Source: Lasiosphaeria ovina
Taxonomy: Eukaryota; Ascomycota; Sordariomycetes; Sordariales; Lasiosphaeriaceae
Reading direction: 5' to 3'
Assembly: GCA_033439765.1 (NCBI GenBank)
Contig: JAULSN010000004.1
Span: forward strand, 1,436,001 to 1,500,000
Length of the DNA stretch: 64,000 bases
The notes under the pieces are model-generated. The model did no database searches. It was not told where the DNA came from and was given only the letters and a program-made list of their open reading frames with translations. Position numbers and translations under genes: made by a program. Positions within the stretch are counted from its first letter, which is position 1. Every line of letters begins with the position of its first letter. Below, one piece after another: positions 1 to 11,762 of the stretch.

Positions 1-467
1 ACCACGCCGCGGCGACCTGGCTAATGCCCGGAGGCGGTGTGGGGGTGCCTGTTTCTGGACATGACCGCCAAGTTTTATATTGTCGCCTCATGTTCGAGGG
101 CAGTCTGGCGAGGTGCCTTTGCTAGACACCAGGGTGGGTGTATGCAAGTCGGTCTTGAGGCAGACAGTTCCGCCGTTTTGAAATGGTGCATTGCGTCTCA
201 AGGCCTCGCCAAATTATCAAAGTCTTGCGGAAGATGAGTTCATTGACGTGTTCATATTCGGACATACACCAACTGGATTAGACTGCGCACTGAGTTGAAC
301 GAGATACTTGTATTTTTCTGTGTCTGTTAATGAAACTACCTAATTAATTAACTATTCTTCCAAAACGAGAGGACTTAATGTCGAGGACATGCGTGGAAAC
401 TCGACTTGATACAATACAATGCACACATGATGATTGTGTTGCGTTGCGTGTGAGACAAAACCACAGT
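1..467. other. Gene-free left edge
   Basis: No credible coding region. The segment lies downstream of the minus-strand CRH gene and probably holds its 3' UTR. Short AT-rich patches occur near 330-355. Only short random reading frames are present. Confidence 0.6.
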
Positions 468-1674
468 TCAGCACAACACAGCATACAGCACCACACCAAC
501 CATCGCCAAATCAACGCCGCGCAAGCCCCAGACACGTTGCGCCGCAGCATATCCGATGCGGGCGGCGGCCGACGACAGGTCCGGTGGCGCCGTGCTCCTG
601 CTGCCCGCGGGCGCGTCGGCCTTGAACGCCCCAGAATCAACGTCTGACGACGACGTGTTCATGGACACGTCAAACAGTTTCCGGTCGGCGGCAGCAGGAA
701 TACTTTTGCTGGCACCCCCGTCGTCGTCATCGCCATCGTCATCATGGTAGTCGGCCGAGAACAGCCTGTCCCCGTCGTCGTCCTGCATGGCGATGATGCT
801 GGTCCAGTCGCCCGAGCGGTCGCCGTACGCGTAGCTGGCCGCCGGGTTTGCGTTGGCTACCGTCACGCGCTCCACGTACATGGTGAAGGGCCCGGCCGAG
901 TAGTTGGTCAGGCCGCCGGCCCAGGCGATGGTGCCGTTGGCGTTACGCGCGTCGCCGCCGGCCCAGACGCCCAGCTTGAGCCGCATGGGCGTCTGCGGGA
1001 AGTTGAGGCCGCCGACCGCGTCGTCGTACGCCAGCGTCCGCACCGCGCCGCCGTCGACGTACCACGTGATGGCCGCCGGCGTCCAGTCGATCGTGTAGTT
1101 ATGCAGCGCGCCCTGCGCGTCGGCGACGCCCGCCGTGCCGCCGCGGTCGTACGTCGTCGTGTTGCCCTTGCCAAAGTAGTTGGTCTGCACCTCGCCCGCG
1201 TCGCCGCCCAGCCACTCCCAGTCCACCTCGTCGAGGTCGTCCGACTCGAGCACCACGCAGCTGACGATGCCCGTGCCCGGCGCCGCGCGCATGTGCACCT
1301 CGGCGCGCCCGAAGAAGAAGTACCACGCCGTCTCCATCGTCGGCGAGTTGCCCTGCTCGGCGATGGTGAACGCCGCGCCCAGCGGCGTGTACGTCACGGC
1401 CCCCGTGCCCACCGACGACCAGTGCGTCGCGTCGCCGCCCTGCCGGAAGTCGACATCGTACACGGGCGCCGCCAGCCCCAGGTCCGACGGACAGGTCACT
1501 GTGTGTAGGGCAGCGCGCGGCACGTATCAGTTCCGAGCGGGCATTGCGTGGCCTGTGGTAGGGACACGGCTGTTACTACTGACCGAGAGTCGGGTTGCAA
1601 TTTGTGAACGTCTGCGATGCAGCTAACGCAGCGAGCGCTAGAAAAGACGAAAATTCCCAGAGCGGACGGCCCAT
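468..1674 (-). CDS. CRH-type GH16 cell-wall transglycosylase, GPI-anchored
   Basis: Two exons, 1584..1674 and 468..1498, give 373 aa. Exon 1 encodes a signal peptide (MGRPLWEFSSFLALAALAAS) and then QTFTNCNPTL, the usual start of mature CRH enzymes. An 85-nt intron (GTCAGT...ACACAG) joins in phase to VTCPSDLGL. The GH16 active-site motif DEVDWEWLG lies near residues 120-128, with predicted nucleophile Glu121 and acid/base Glu125. A Ser/Asp-rich linker and a hydrophobic C-terminus ending VGVVLYAVLC suggest a GPI signal. Family knowledge: CRH enzymes (Crh1/Utr2 relatives) transfer chitin chains to beta-glucan at the outer cell wall. The start at 1674 is preferred over a downstream Met at 1523 because only it supplies a signal peptide. 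The exact paralogue is not resolved. Confidence 0.88.
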
Positions 1675-2854
1675 TTGGCAGACTAATGATCGGGGGTGAC
1701 AGCCCCGGAATATGGTTGAGGGCGATAAGGGTGTTAGACACTTCTTGTTTAATAGGGAGGTAATTATTGCAACGCAGGCAGAAACGCGGCGAGTGTTACG
1801 CTTCTAGGGAAGGAGAGAAGGCAGAGACGAAAAGTCCGAATTAAGGAGTAAATGAGGAAAACGAACGACAAAAGACACGATCCAAATAAAAAGAGGTAAG
1901 GCAATGGAGCGGAGAAAGGGAGAAAGGGGCAGCTGAAAGTCCTCGTCGCGCGCCCAAAGACTGAGGTTCCACAGTGGCTTCCATCTGGTGCTCTGTTGAC
2001 TTGCACGACCCACGGGCGCCTTCTCCGTGGCGGGTGATGTGGTGGCCACTGCTTTCTTGGTGAAGGATGGAGCCGCGACTGTGTCAACCATGTCACCGAT
2101 TTCTTTCCCGAGTGGCATACCCAGCAAACAAATTACCCGCCAGCCGCCCGCCGACGGGGCCCCAAGAGGCCAACCACAACCCGCGGGTAACCCATTCGGG
2201 AGACAGGAAGTGTCGGGAATGTTTGAGTTGGGCCTGCCAGCTAGAGTGAGTGCACCCCATCCAAAGTTCACGCCAGACAGCAAGCGCAACCTTGCGCGGA
2301 GCGGGTGCGGCAGTGAAAAGGGGGCGAGGAACCTGGCGGCACAGCTCAGTCTAGAGACAACCACGGATGCTTCTTAGGGAGTTGTGTAGGTGGCGAAACG
2401 CTGCCATGTCATTGTTTCTTCAAGTTCTGCATCCATTGTAGAGGCAATCCAACGCACGGGGGGAAGACCAACAGGTTTCTTTCTGGAACCAAGCCCGGTG
2501 CTACATACGCCATTGGCTCTCAATCCTGCGTGGCTGGGTTGCTCGAGCGTGCCGCGGCTTGGCCTCGAACTTTGAGTTCATTTCTGACGGTTCGACTCTC
2601 AAGCTTCCGCACTGCCCCCTCCTCGCTTTCGTGGAATACTTTTACCCCAGCGGCCCACGTCGCGACCTGCCCTTTCCAGCATCCAGTCCCAGCGGCTGTT
2701 GGCCAAACATTACCTGGACTCGACCCCGAAGAAGCCTGGTTACCTAGGCGAGTATCGACATGCTCCCTGGCAAGTAAACGCCGTGACGCCACTGCTATGC
2801 TTTTGAATGCACAAAGAACACACCACCGTCACATAAATACACCAACATGTCCAT
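1675..2854. other. Intergenic: promoter side of CRH gene
   Basis: About 1.2 kb between the CRH start and the AP-2 mu stop, both on the minus strand. It should hold the CRH promoter and the AP-2 mu 3' UTR. Reading frames of up to 186 aa here have no recognisable domain and unstructured composition; I see no gene. Confidence 0.55.
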
Positions 2855-4356
2855 TCAAAATCTTGCGCAGGGCCATGCATGTTAGCAAGCCGTCTGGAGG
2901 TTAGGTGCGAGGGTGGCGCGAGAGGATGGGAGCCCACCTGATTTCATAACTTCCAGCCTTGGTCATATACCTCACCCATTTCACACTCGAATAGTTGCTC
3001 TTCTCAAACACCTTGAGGTACCTTACCAGCAGGCCAGAGCTCGTAAACATCAAGAGACTAAAGTTCATGCTCAGGGGCGGCCGGCTCCAGGCCTTTTGGT
3101 TGGTCATGCTCGTCAGCTCGGCCTCGGCGCTCAACACGAACTCGCTCTGGCCCGTGAACCGGCCAATCTTCCACACAATGTTGTTCTCGGCCGGCTCGTA
3201 CTTGGCCTTGCCCTGGGTACAGCGCTCCGTGATCCTAGCAGTGTTGAGCGGCGTGGGGATGCGGACAATGACGTTTGTGGCGAAGAGCTTGGAGCCAAAG
3301 TTTGCGCGCACGCCGATGCTGTACTCGACCTTTGTCTTGCCCACCTCGTTGACAATGGCGTGCACCTTGAAGGGCAGGTTGACGTTTTCCGTGGCGCGGT
3401 AGCGCATGAGCTCGAACTCGCCGTCGGGCGGCACGAAGCTGATGATGCGGTCGCTGTCGAACTTGCCCAGCTTGACGCACTGGTGGAATTGGCAGTCCTC
3501 GAGCGTGACGCTCCCGGCGGCCGCCTTGGTTGCCTTGCTCCCCATGCGGTTGCCACTCGGCAGGCTCAGGAGGCCGTCGTTGTCGAGCAGCAGGCGGTCG
3601 TTGAGGCCAAACTTGCACTCTGGTGTGCCGCTGAGGTACGCGCGCATGATGATTTGGCCCGTGACGTCGGCGCGCAGTACGGAGCCGGTCGCGCTCATCA
3701 GCAGGTTGACGTCCTCGATCACGTCGACAAAGGCCTCGTTCTTGCGGTACTTTACGTCGGCCTTGCGCCACGAGAGCGCGCCCGTGGCCTGCATGGTGAT
3801 CTTGGCCGACTCTTCGGCGGCGCGCTCCGACTTGACGCCCTCGGTCGTAATATACATCTTGAGCGTGTCGGTCTCGGTATTCTGGGGGTAGCCAAAGTCG
3901 ATGATCTCTGTGAGGCCAAGGGACACTGGTCAGCGATCAAGACACAATTGATGGGAGGAAACGGAGACAAGACGGAGGGAAGGCCATGGAGAGTAATAGC
4001 AAAGGACAGGGTTACATACCGTCGAGAAGCTCGTAAACCAGCACAAAATTGTTCTTGACGGCCTCCTCGTCGAACTTGCCAAAGTAGCCGCGGCCGAGCT
4101 GGATGAGGCGGTAGAGGAACTCGAAGACGAGGGCGGCATTGGCATTGCTCTTGGTGATGGCGACGAGGTAGATGTTTTCGTGCTTGACATGGCTGAAGGT
4201 AGTGCTACCGAGCGTGAGGATGGGGGAGCGCACCTGGGCGTTGCTGATGACCTGGATGCGGAACACGTCGGCCAGGCGAGGTCGGCAGTCGTTGCGGAAC
4301 GCCCGGAAAATCAGGTTCTCGCCCTTTTGGTTGAAGATCAGAATCCCCGACAGCAT
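2855..4356 (-). CDS. apm4: AP-2 clathrin adaptor complex, mu subunit
   Basis: Three exons, 4020..4356, 2938..3907 and 2855..2861, give 437 aa, the normal mu length. The start is MLSGILIFNQKGENLIFR, typical of AP-2 mu. The N-terminal longin-like domain (about 1-140) binds the large subunits. The mu-homology domain (about 170-437) includes WRKADVKYRKNEAFVDVIE, the FVPPDGEFELMRYR block and the C-terminal WVRYMTKAGSYEIR. Exon 1 ends in LLD plus one base and exon 2 restores LLDEIIDFGYPQ. The reading frame runs on for 14 unconserved residues to 2901. A GTGGGC donor at 2937 and an AG acceptor at 2862, with CTAAC upstream, instead give the ending EIRF. Role by family: recognition of YxxPhi cargo and PIP2 at the plasma membrane in endocytosis. 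Confidence 0.93.
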
Positions 4357-5207
4357 CTTGACATTAGGGTGCGCGCGCGCAGCTTGTGAAATTTGAGTCG
4401 GTTGGCCGTAGGCGTGGACGTGGTCGTCGAGCTTGACTTGGAGAACACCACCGATGCCTCCGCCAAAGGCCAAATGCCACAGGGGGTCGCTGGCGAGAGA
4501 CACGCATTGGCAGAATTCCAAAGTCGCGAGATTAGGGGGCGGCCAGGGAAGGCGGTGAGCTGCACTGTGGATGCCCTTGACGCGCCCGCAGCAATTTGAC
4601 AGCCCAGTGACAACTGCCCGGTTCCTGGACCGCCGACCGGGGCACGGTCCACGCCAGCTGCCCGGACCCCACCAAGCGGTACATAGTACCCCACAAGTGC
4701 CCCTCAGGCGCAGTTCCACTTCGGACGGTTTTCCCGAATCCCAACATTTCCGTTCCTGCACCGCGCGGGAAGCAGCCCAATTCGAAAAAAATCACCAATA
4801 TCTCTCATTATTCACAGAAATTCCCAGATTCCGCAACATAAACGCTATTAACGACATCAAATTAGTGGCTAGAAACGTCAAGATGCAAGGGAGATAAAGA
4901 AGGACATGGAAGCTACTGTCAAGGTAACGTTAGCGGGCTTTGTTCACTGCATTGTGCAACATGGAATGCAACTGCAACTTCACTGACTTCAACACTCAGG
5001 AGGTCATCAAACACCGACGTGAAGGCTCTCAAGAAGCCCGTTGTCCTTTGTGGCCCATTTCCACTGGCTTTGCTACTACAGAGCATTTAGTATACACTAT
5101 ACCGAGGTAGTTACAAGGCTTCCATCCCGTTAACCCTTGCCCTCGATATATTGCCTGTGTCATGCCAGGGAGTCGCCCATAACCTTCTCACCCTCCGCCC
5201 TTGCTTC
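4357..5207. other. Intergenic: AP-2 mu promoter side
   Basis: About 0.85 kb upstream of AP-2 mu and downstream of the O-methyltransferase. An open frame continues upstream of the AP-2 mu ATG (to 4761) but has no family similarity and is taken as 5' UTR. AT-rich DNA around 4785-4880 may be promoter. Confidence 0.55.
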
Positions 5208-5990
5208 TTAGTTCACGACAGCCCACAGGAAGCCATCATAGCCCTTGCATCCCACCGTCTGCACCACAGCTGTGTCGACTCTCGGGTCCTTGCCCGCGTT
5301 CTCAATCACCAGGCGGCCGCCCAGGATGTGGGGGTGCTGGTCGTCGGCATCGGCCACGCGGCCGTCGCGCACGACGTTGTCGACGCAGATGGCGGCCTTG
5401 GACTGGCACATGTCAGCGGCCATGTTGAAGTAGTTCCAGCTGTTGGGCTTGTCGGCATCGATGAAGACGAACCCGAAGCGCGGCCGGTCGCCGCGGAGCA
5501 CCTCCTCCTTCAGCAGAGCCAGGGCGTCAAAGCCAGTAGCGTTGATCACCTCGATACGCTCCAAGAGGCCGGCGTGCTCAATGTTCTTGCGCGCAACCTC
5601 GACGAAGCGCGCGTCGTACTCGACCGTCGTGACGTGGAGCTGCGGGTTCTCGCTCGCCAGCCAGATGGCGCTGTAGCCGCCCAGGGTTCCCACCTCGAGC
5701 GCGTGCGTCACGTTGAGCATGCGCAGCATCAGGGCCATGAACTTGGCTTGGGCGGGAGACACGGAGATGTCGGGCAGCTCGGCAGCCTCCGACGCGGCGA
5801 GCGTGTTCTGCAGGGCGCTCGCGTTGGGGCGCGAGGCCGGGTGGGAATGGCTCATGGTATAGTTGTCGACGACCTCCCAGCGCGGGTTCTTGGTGTCATA
5901 CCCGATGGTGCTGACTGGGTAAGGCGTGAATCCCTTGGCCGGATTCATGATGGCGACGGATCGCGTAATCGACGCGGCAATGAGCGTCAA
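5208..5990 (-). CDS. Mg-dependent class I O-methyltransferase (CCoAOMT-like)
   Basis: Intronless, 260 aa. It matches the caffeoyl-CoA/catechol O-methyltransferase fold (Methyltransf_3): the SAM-binding loop ALEVGTLGGYSAIWLA is near residues 103-118, the acidic VEYDARFVEVARKNIE follows, the metal/active-site FVFIDADKPNSWNYF is near 176-190, and CVDNVVRDGRV is near 203-213. These enzymes methylate a hydroxyl of small catechol-type acceptors; the substrate here is unknown. There is no signal peptide, so it is probably cytosolic. An alternative start at MNPAKGF (5948) would remove 14 residues and is possible. It lies 46 kb from the polyketide cluster at the right, so no functional link is implied. 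Confidence 0.9.
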   Translation of the reverse strand: MTLIAASITRSVAIMNPAKGFTPYPVSTIGYDTKNPRWEVVDNYTMSHSHPASRPNASALQNTLAASEAAELPDISVSPAQAKFMALMLRMLNVTHALEVGTLGGYSAIWLASENPQLHVTTVEYDARFVEVARKNIEHAGLLERIEVINATGFDALALLKEEVLRGDRPRFGFVFIDADKPNSWNYFNMAADMCQSKAAICVDNVVRDGRVADADDQHPHILGGRLVIENAGKDPRVDTAVVQTVGCKGYDGFLWAVVN

Positions 5991-7683
5991 ATCTGATGCG
6001 CTGGGGAACGATGAGCGATTCTGGCGGATTCAAGGGGTTTGCGGGTCTCTTGTGGAAATGTCGCGCGGGAAGCGTGCGTAGACTTGACGACGGCTCAAAA
6101 GCGACTGAAGGTATTGAAGTGTGTCTGTGAGTGTGAGTGCAGCAGAGAGTTGCGTGGCGGACTCGGAAAGAAGTACGTGCAGGACGCGTTGCGTTGTTGG
6201 TTGCCGGGGGGAGAGGGCGAAATTTAGGGTGAGGATTATTATGTTAGATGTTGTTCGCTGACCGCGCCTGCCCCACCACCAACGCGTCAACGACGAGGTG
6301 CCCTCGTGCGGCTTTCTGGAGGAGGATGACCTTGCTTAAGCTCACATGATTTTACAGTTCTAGACGCAATCGAGGCCTACTTCATCGGATGGGTCGAGCC
6401 CGGGAAAATGAGGTCTGGGTGGCGACTTTAACTCACTCTTCCTTTTGCTTTGTCTCGCTCTCGTTGCTTCGCAGTCTGTCAGGCACCGCGGTGTTCTTTG
6501 TCGTTACGTATGCCTCTTCTTATCACTGTTTCAGCGTACTCGGGCAGTCTCTCGCCGAGATCTTTCCATTGTAGTGGTTCTTCGAGGACCGCGAGGCACG
6601 CCGGCACGTGCTAACGCCACATGTGTCTCTAATTGAACTGTGGTCTGCCTATCGTGTCAGCCCCCAGCAGCAGCTCGTCATTGCGATACTTTGGTCATTT
6701 GTTTCCAAATGAAGAAGGAACGGTTCCGCTATCAGCAATATGAGCAATGATGCAAGAATCACGCAATCGTCCGTCTCTCGACAAGATATCTACCTAGCCG
6801 AGATAAGGGCATCAGTGTGAAGGGTCACAACTAACTCAAATCCAAGAATAGGTCTATTATGGTGTAAATAAACCTGAGCTCCAACAACTTACCCTGCTAG
6901 TTTATTATTATCTAATTACCTACATTTGTTCTAAGCAACTTCATTCAAAACATCAAATGGCTCAACAGTTAATTAACCAGCAAGTTCGTTCACCAATCAT
7001 TAATTCCAGTAGATGAGCGCTTCCATGAGCACTTTCGGCACTTTAAATACTCGAGAAGGAAACATAATCTGAAACTACGACGCTTTGAGCCACATTACTT
7101 CAGGAACTGATTTCAATTGTGAAGAGGGAAAATTGTCTCAAACTCGCCAAGTCGTTTCTCATATAATTAATGAATCCGAGCCAGCAATTCATAGCAAATA
7201 TATGAGCAGCCGACAATAAATCCTGGATCAATAATCTAGCAATGTCCTCCCGTAACAGCAATTTTATGTTTCAAGCAAAGTGTCAGAACCGACGAATGAA
7301 AAGTGCCGCTCAGCAGCGCGCTCATGCACTCCACGAGAACACAGGCCGGCCCCTGCCAATAGAAACATGGCAACCCAGCGCGGGACAGCCCGAAGGCCAC
7401 CGCCGCTTATGATGTCATGGCCCGGGAGTTCGGGGCCTTTGCGCACTTTACTCGGAACTGGGAAGACTGAAATTGGCATGTTGGAATTTCCATTTAACCT
7501 CGGCACTGCCTGCCTAGGAAGATATCGACGGTCTAGACCCAGACCAAAGCTTGCCAGTTTGAGTCTTTTAGCAGTCCAGCGCATTGGCACTGCCGCCGAA
7601 GTACCTTTTTGACTACGCGGCCAAGAAACACGAGATTGAACCCCAAAAGCTGTCAGAGGACCAGAAAGAGGGGAGCCGCCAAG
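5991..7683. other. Divergent promoter region with AT-rich block
   Basis: 1.7 kb between the divergent O-methyltransferase and orphan gene. From about 6690 to 7260 it is clearly AT-rich with many TAAT/ATTA words and no open frame over 100 codons; it may be a RIP-decayed repeat or simply promoter DNA. The 7264-7680 part is GC-richer and contains no supported gene. Confidence 0.5.
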
Positions 7684-9065
7684 ATGAACTACGCCAACAT
7701 GATTGATGAGAAGAGACTCAAGGTACGTGAGCACCGCCTCAGCAACCCAAATTCGTGGCTATGAAATGCCAGACACTAATTTAAAAAAACCAGAACGGCT
7801 TTATCATCGCAACACTCATCTCGACCATTGCCGGCACGTTCACGACGGGAATCAACCTGTTTGACCGCATCGCCGACAAGCGCAAGCAGGGGAAACTCGA
7901 CCACGGCCAGGACCAGAAGATCAAGGAGCTCGAGCAGCGCATAGCCAGCGCCGAGTCGGGGAATGGCCGCCCACGACCAGGCAACCGCGGCTCCGACAAT
8001 GACTCGGACGCCGGCAACGAACAGCTGCGAAACTCGCTCCAGCACGGCGGCGCCTCGGTGCAGCGCGAGTTCGACCAGCACTACGCCCAGATCGGGCCGC
8101 GGTTTGCGCAGGGCGACTGTGAGTACTTCCTTCCACCGCCTCCACCGCCATCATGACACGCAAGAACGGCCACTAACCCCCCCCCAACTACAGTGGTAGC
8201 GCAGACGCAGATCCAAGGCCAGATCATCGTGCTGCAGAGCACCGTGATCAAGATGCTGCAGGAGGCGCTCGCGACGGGGCAGCCGCCCGACATCAGCCGG
8301 CTGTACAACGCGAGCGAGTTCGCGCGCGAGGGCAGCATCCGCGCCCTGCGCGACCAGTACCGCCGCATGCTGCAGCCGGCCGCAGCAGTGGCTGTCCGGC
8401 GGCCGATCGGGCCTGTTCGAAGGACCTCGTCGACGCCGACGCTACGCGACAACAATGCACCTTATCCGTATCCCGCAGCCCTGTCTGTCTCGAGCCACCA
8501 GTCGTCAACGACGACAACACGCGGCCCGCCGGCGCGAGCGCTGACGCGGTTCGACCAGAACGGCCCGCTGTTCTGCCGCTTCGCCGAGCACCTGCAGCAC
8601 CGCAGCCGGAGCCACGCCGACATGGACTCGCTGTACGGCGGGGGCGGTGGTGGCGGGTGTCCGGTGTGCGGCGCGGAGCTGGGGGTGCTGGATGGCAGTC
8701 CGGGGACGGGGAGCCAGGCGTGGCGGATCGAGAAGGAGGTGGTCGTCGAGCGGGAGCGGCGGACGGCGCGGGGGAGTCCGCACCGGTCTGCGGACTACAG
8801 CCACGGACACGGCAGTGGGGTAGGGACAGAAACGATCGAGGATGTGGTGGTGACGCGGACGTTTGTGCTGACAGACCGCTTCCTGGCCAAGTGCCACCGG
8901 GCGGGCGCGGGATACGCGTGCTATCTGTGTTTCCGGCACCGCGAGCGCGACACGCTGTGCAAGGGCGACGAGGGGCTGGTTAGCCATGTGTCGAACCAGC
9001 ACAGCATCAGCGAGTACGAGGGCGATCCGGACATTAAGGAAGCGCCGAGGGCTTTGACGTATTAG
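7684..9065 (+). CDS. Conserved fungal protein of unknown function; N-terminal hydrophobic helix, C-terminal Cys/His motifs
   Basis: Three exons, 7684..7722, 7794..8118 and 8194..9065, give 411 aa. Exon 1 encodes only MNYANMIDEKRLK. Exon 2 continues with NGFIIATLISTIAGTFTTGI, a probable membrane helix (about 14-35), followed by a charged segment rich in Lys, Glu and Gln that may form a coiled coil. The C-terminal half holds CPVCG and a later Cys-rich stretch with CxxC and an HxxxxH (KCHRAGAGYACYLC then HVSNQH), suggestive of zinc binding. All splice sites are GT-AG and in phase. I recall similar hypothetical proteins in other Sordariomycetes but no assigned function. The 13-residue first exon is why a simple frame reading misses the true N-terminus. 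Confidence 0.8.
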
Positions 9066-9730
9066 ATAGGAGCAGTTAGTTGGTGGCTCGGTAGATACTT
9101 AATGATTAGATAATTACCCTTGAAAAGTTGAATAGCAAAACACTTCTCTCCAAAGTACAGTCACCCCTGCTGCCCAAGATTTTGTTGATAATAATCCAAG
9201 AACTAGGTGAGGCTCCACGTTTGTTCCGACTCAAAGAGGAATCAGGAATCAAGGATTTCAAATTCCATTCTTTAACTGCTTGAAAGACTATGGAGGGGCA
9301 GGTCGCTAATCAGATACCAGTGGTTCACTGGACATACACATCCATCCACTTCGTTCCAACACTAGCTCAAATCTGACAACCCAATTAAACAATGCTTAAC
9401 AAGAATCAAACACAAATAAAGACCAACATAGGTATACATATTCTCATAGAAGTACAAATTGTAACAAGATAGGCTCCCCCATGCTCCTGTATACCGTCAA
9501 TGCAGATGATGCAAAGAACATGACGTGACAAGAAGCAAAGGAGAATAAAAAAATAATATCCACCATTTTGATATTTCCGCGCCGGTTCCGTGTATTTTTG
9601 CCAATGATCCTTTTGAAATCCGGGTCCCTCCTCAGTTTACACCCACTGGCTCACGTGGGGATGACCCCCTCTGCCCTGGAATGCGTGACACAAATGTCTT
9701 TTCCCTTTGCGGAACTGAGAGCCGCAAATG
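9066..9730. other. Intergenic between convergent genes
   Basis: 0.67 kb between the stops of the orphan gene (plus) and the bestrophin gene (minus). AT-rich 3' UTR-like DNA; no gene seen. Confidence 0.6.
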
Positions 9731-11762
9731 TTATACCTTTGAGATGACGTCGTTTGGGTGTCTTTTTTCGAACTTGGCGTTCTTCCTCCTACGATGCTTG
9801 CTCGCCACTTCTTCTTCTCCCTTCTTATACGAGACAAAGGTTTGCTCCACCTTGTGGACGACCGCTTCGCGGATCTTTTCCTCTTCGCGGAGCGCCCAGA
9901 CCTTGTAGCCCGAGTTGGACAAGGGCCACAAGAGGCGGTTGTCGATTGATTCGATCCAAGCCGAGTTCTGTCGCTTGGGCCGGCTCGCAATAATGTCCAG
10001 CTCCTGGGCAATCTGGGCACAGTAGATCTCGAGCGGCAAGTCGTTTACGTCGTGGCCAAACGGATTCTCAATTTCGCGCCCAATGAACAAGATTCCCAGG
10101 ATAACGTAGGCCGCTGCAACAGTGCCTGGAATAGTAATCCAGCCGAGCTGAGGCAGCAGCTGGAAGGGCAAGAGGAGAATATACACCCATGTGATCTGCG
10201 CAATCGCGATGGCGTAGGCGATGGGGAGTGGTGTGTTGAGCACCCGGTCCGTTCCAGTCAGCACATCGTTCAGGGCGACAATGTTGTTGTAGGATAAAGT
10301 CTGGTGCATCACCACTGTCATCTGGCCGTTCAGCACGAGCTCATCCGTGAAACTTCCCAGGTACGACAGAATCTCAAGGGGCAGGTTGCCAATCGGGCTC
10401 TTCGCCCGCTTCATGGCCTTGCGAGGGTTGCTGTTCAAGAATGAGACGCCGAGATACTCGCCCAAACTATGCAGCAATCCAACTGGCTCAGTTGCATGAT
10501 GGACCTGGTCAGGCTCAGCCGCCGTCGCAGACTGGGCGAACGTGTCCAGATGGCCGACGAGATTCTTTATATCATCATAGCACGTGTACGGTTCAAAGCG
10601 AAGCCTGTGCTTAAGAGCAACCGAGAAGGCAACAAGGAGGTTGAGTGCGGTGCTATTGAGAGGTTAGCCTCGCTCTAGCAATGGGGACACATGAAGCGGC
10701 CAAGGAGATGTAACAGGGTTGAGATGGGAATGGACGTAGATATATGTGGAAGTAGATGTCGAAGTAGATATGGGCATCGAAATGGGTTTGGATATGGATG
10801 TTAAGGTGAAAGGAGCTGGAGCTGGAGCTGGATATGGATGGGATGAGGTTGACTTACAGTTTGGCCATGACGTCCTTCTTCCCAAGCTCACCTTCACGCT
10901 CCTTAGCGTGAACCCAGTAAATGCGGCCCAAGTTTTGCGTTGTGAGGATTAGCTGCGCCCAGTACCGGCGACCTTCGGCGTAACGTTCGTACGCTGTGGA
11001 ACTGCGGAATGACAAGCTCAAACCGACCACGAAGCCGAGGACGGTGAGCAAGACACTGTTGATACCGACTGTTTCCCGAGCCAACGTCAGCAAGACGCCG
11101 CCGAGCAGTCAGATTGAGTTGATGGGGCATATCGACTTACTTGGAGTTACTTTCATGTGGATCGCTGTGAACAACGTCGACCAGCTAGCAATGCCAATGA
11201 GAGGCAGGATCAGTTTTGGCAGAATGCTACCGTGCATTTGCAAAACGAGGGGCCATTTCGAGTGCTTTTGGATATCTCGAGGGCCAGCCTAGTCACGCCC
11301 CAAATTAGCCCACTGCAGACAGATGCCTTGCCGTTTGTTTCGTGGCCGGAAATAACACCGAGCAAAGGGGCACCCGGCGAGGCGACATACAAAGTAGGCG
11401 TCAAATCCCGATATAGAGTTCTTTCTCGTAAAAGGATTCGGTGCAGGGGGACGAGGTGACGCCGCTGCAGCTAGTTCCTTTAGTCTGTCCTTCAAGGCTT
11501 CGCTTTCGGTGCGTTTGAGGTTGTTTTCGTGGTCGTTGTGCTGACTGCCGGTGGGCGACCGAGGGCCGCCAGGTGACCGAGGGCTGGGCGGGAACAGACC
11601 GCCTGGGGATCGGGAGCCCGGGGAAAGGCCGCCCGGTGCTGGGGACCGACCGCCTGGTGCCAGGCCGCCGGCATGGGAAGGGCCGCTGGCTTGTGAAGGG
11701 TCGCTTGGGGGAGTGACCGAGACCGGCTCCCTGACGGTGGGAGTAGGTGGAGGTGCAGCCAT
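9731..11762 (-). CDS. Bestrophin-family anion channel (UPF0187/RFP-TM)
   Basis: Four exons, 11391..11762, 11141..11288, 10858..11068 and 9731..10652, give 550 aa. The family core starts at PFTRKNSISGFDAYF, continues across intron 1 with AGPRDIQKHSKWPLVLQMHG, then GINSVLLTVLGFVVGLSLSF and RSSTAYERYAEGRRYWAQL, the strongest signature, and later the membrane segments around ITWVYILLLPFQLL and GTVAAAYVILGILFIG. The N-terminal ~100 residues are a Pro/Gly/Ser-rich tail (repeats of SPGG-type units), probably cytosolic. Family: multi-pass chloride or anion channels. The stop at 9731 directly follows a GTATAA that could be a donor, so a further short 3' exon cannot be excluded. Intron 3 (10653..10857, 205 nt) is long for this window and repeat-rich. 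Confidence 0.88.
10740..10846. repeat. Degenerate short tandem repeats in bestrophin intron
   Basis: Purine-rich imperfect repeats (GAAGTAGAT-like, then GGAGCT and GATATGG units) inside intron 3 of the bestrophin gene. They account for its unusual length. Confidence 0.75.

Noticed and set aside
744..1508. 254-codon plus-strand frame over the CRH gene
   Set aside because: Arg/Val-rich shadow of the GH16 coding strand.
2913..4058. 381-codon plus-strand frame over AP-2 mu
   Set aside because: Antisense shadow that even runs through the AP-2 mu intron; no domain.
5208..5990. O-methyltransferase as part of the polyketide cluster
   Set aside because: It is 46 kb from the cluster with housekeeping genes between them.
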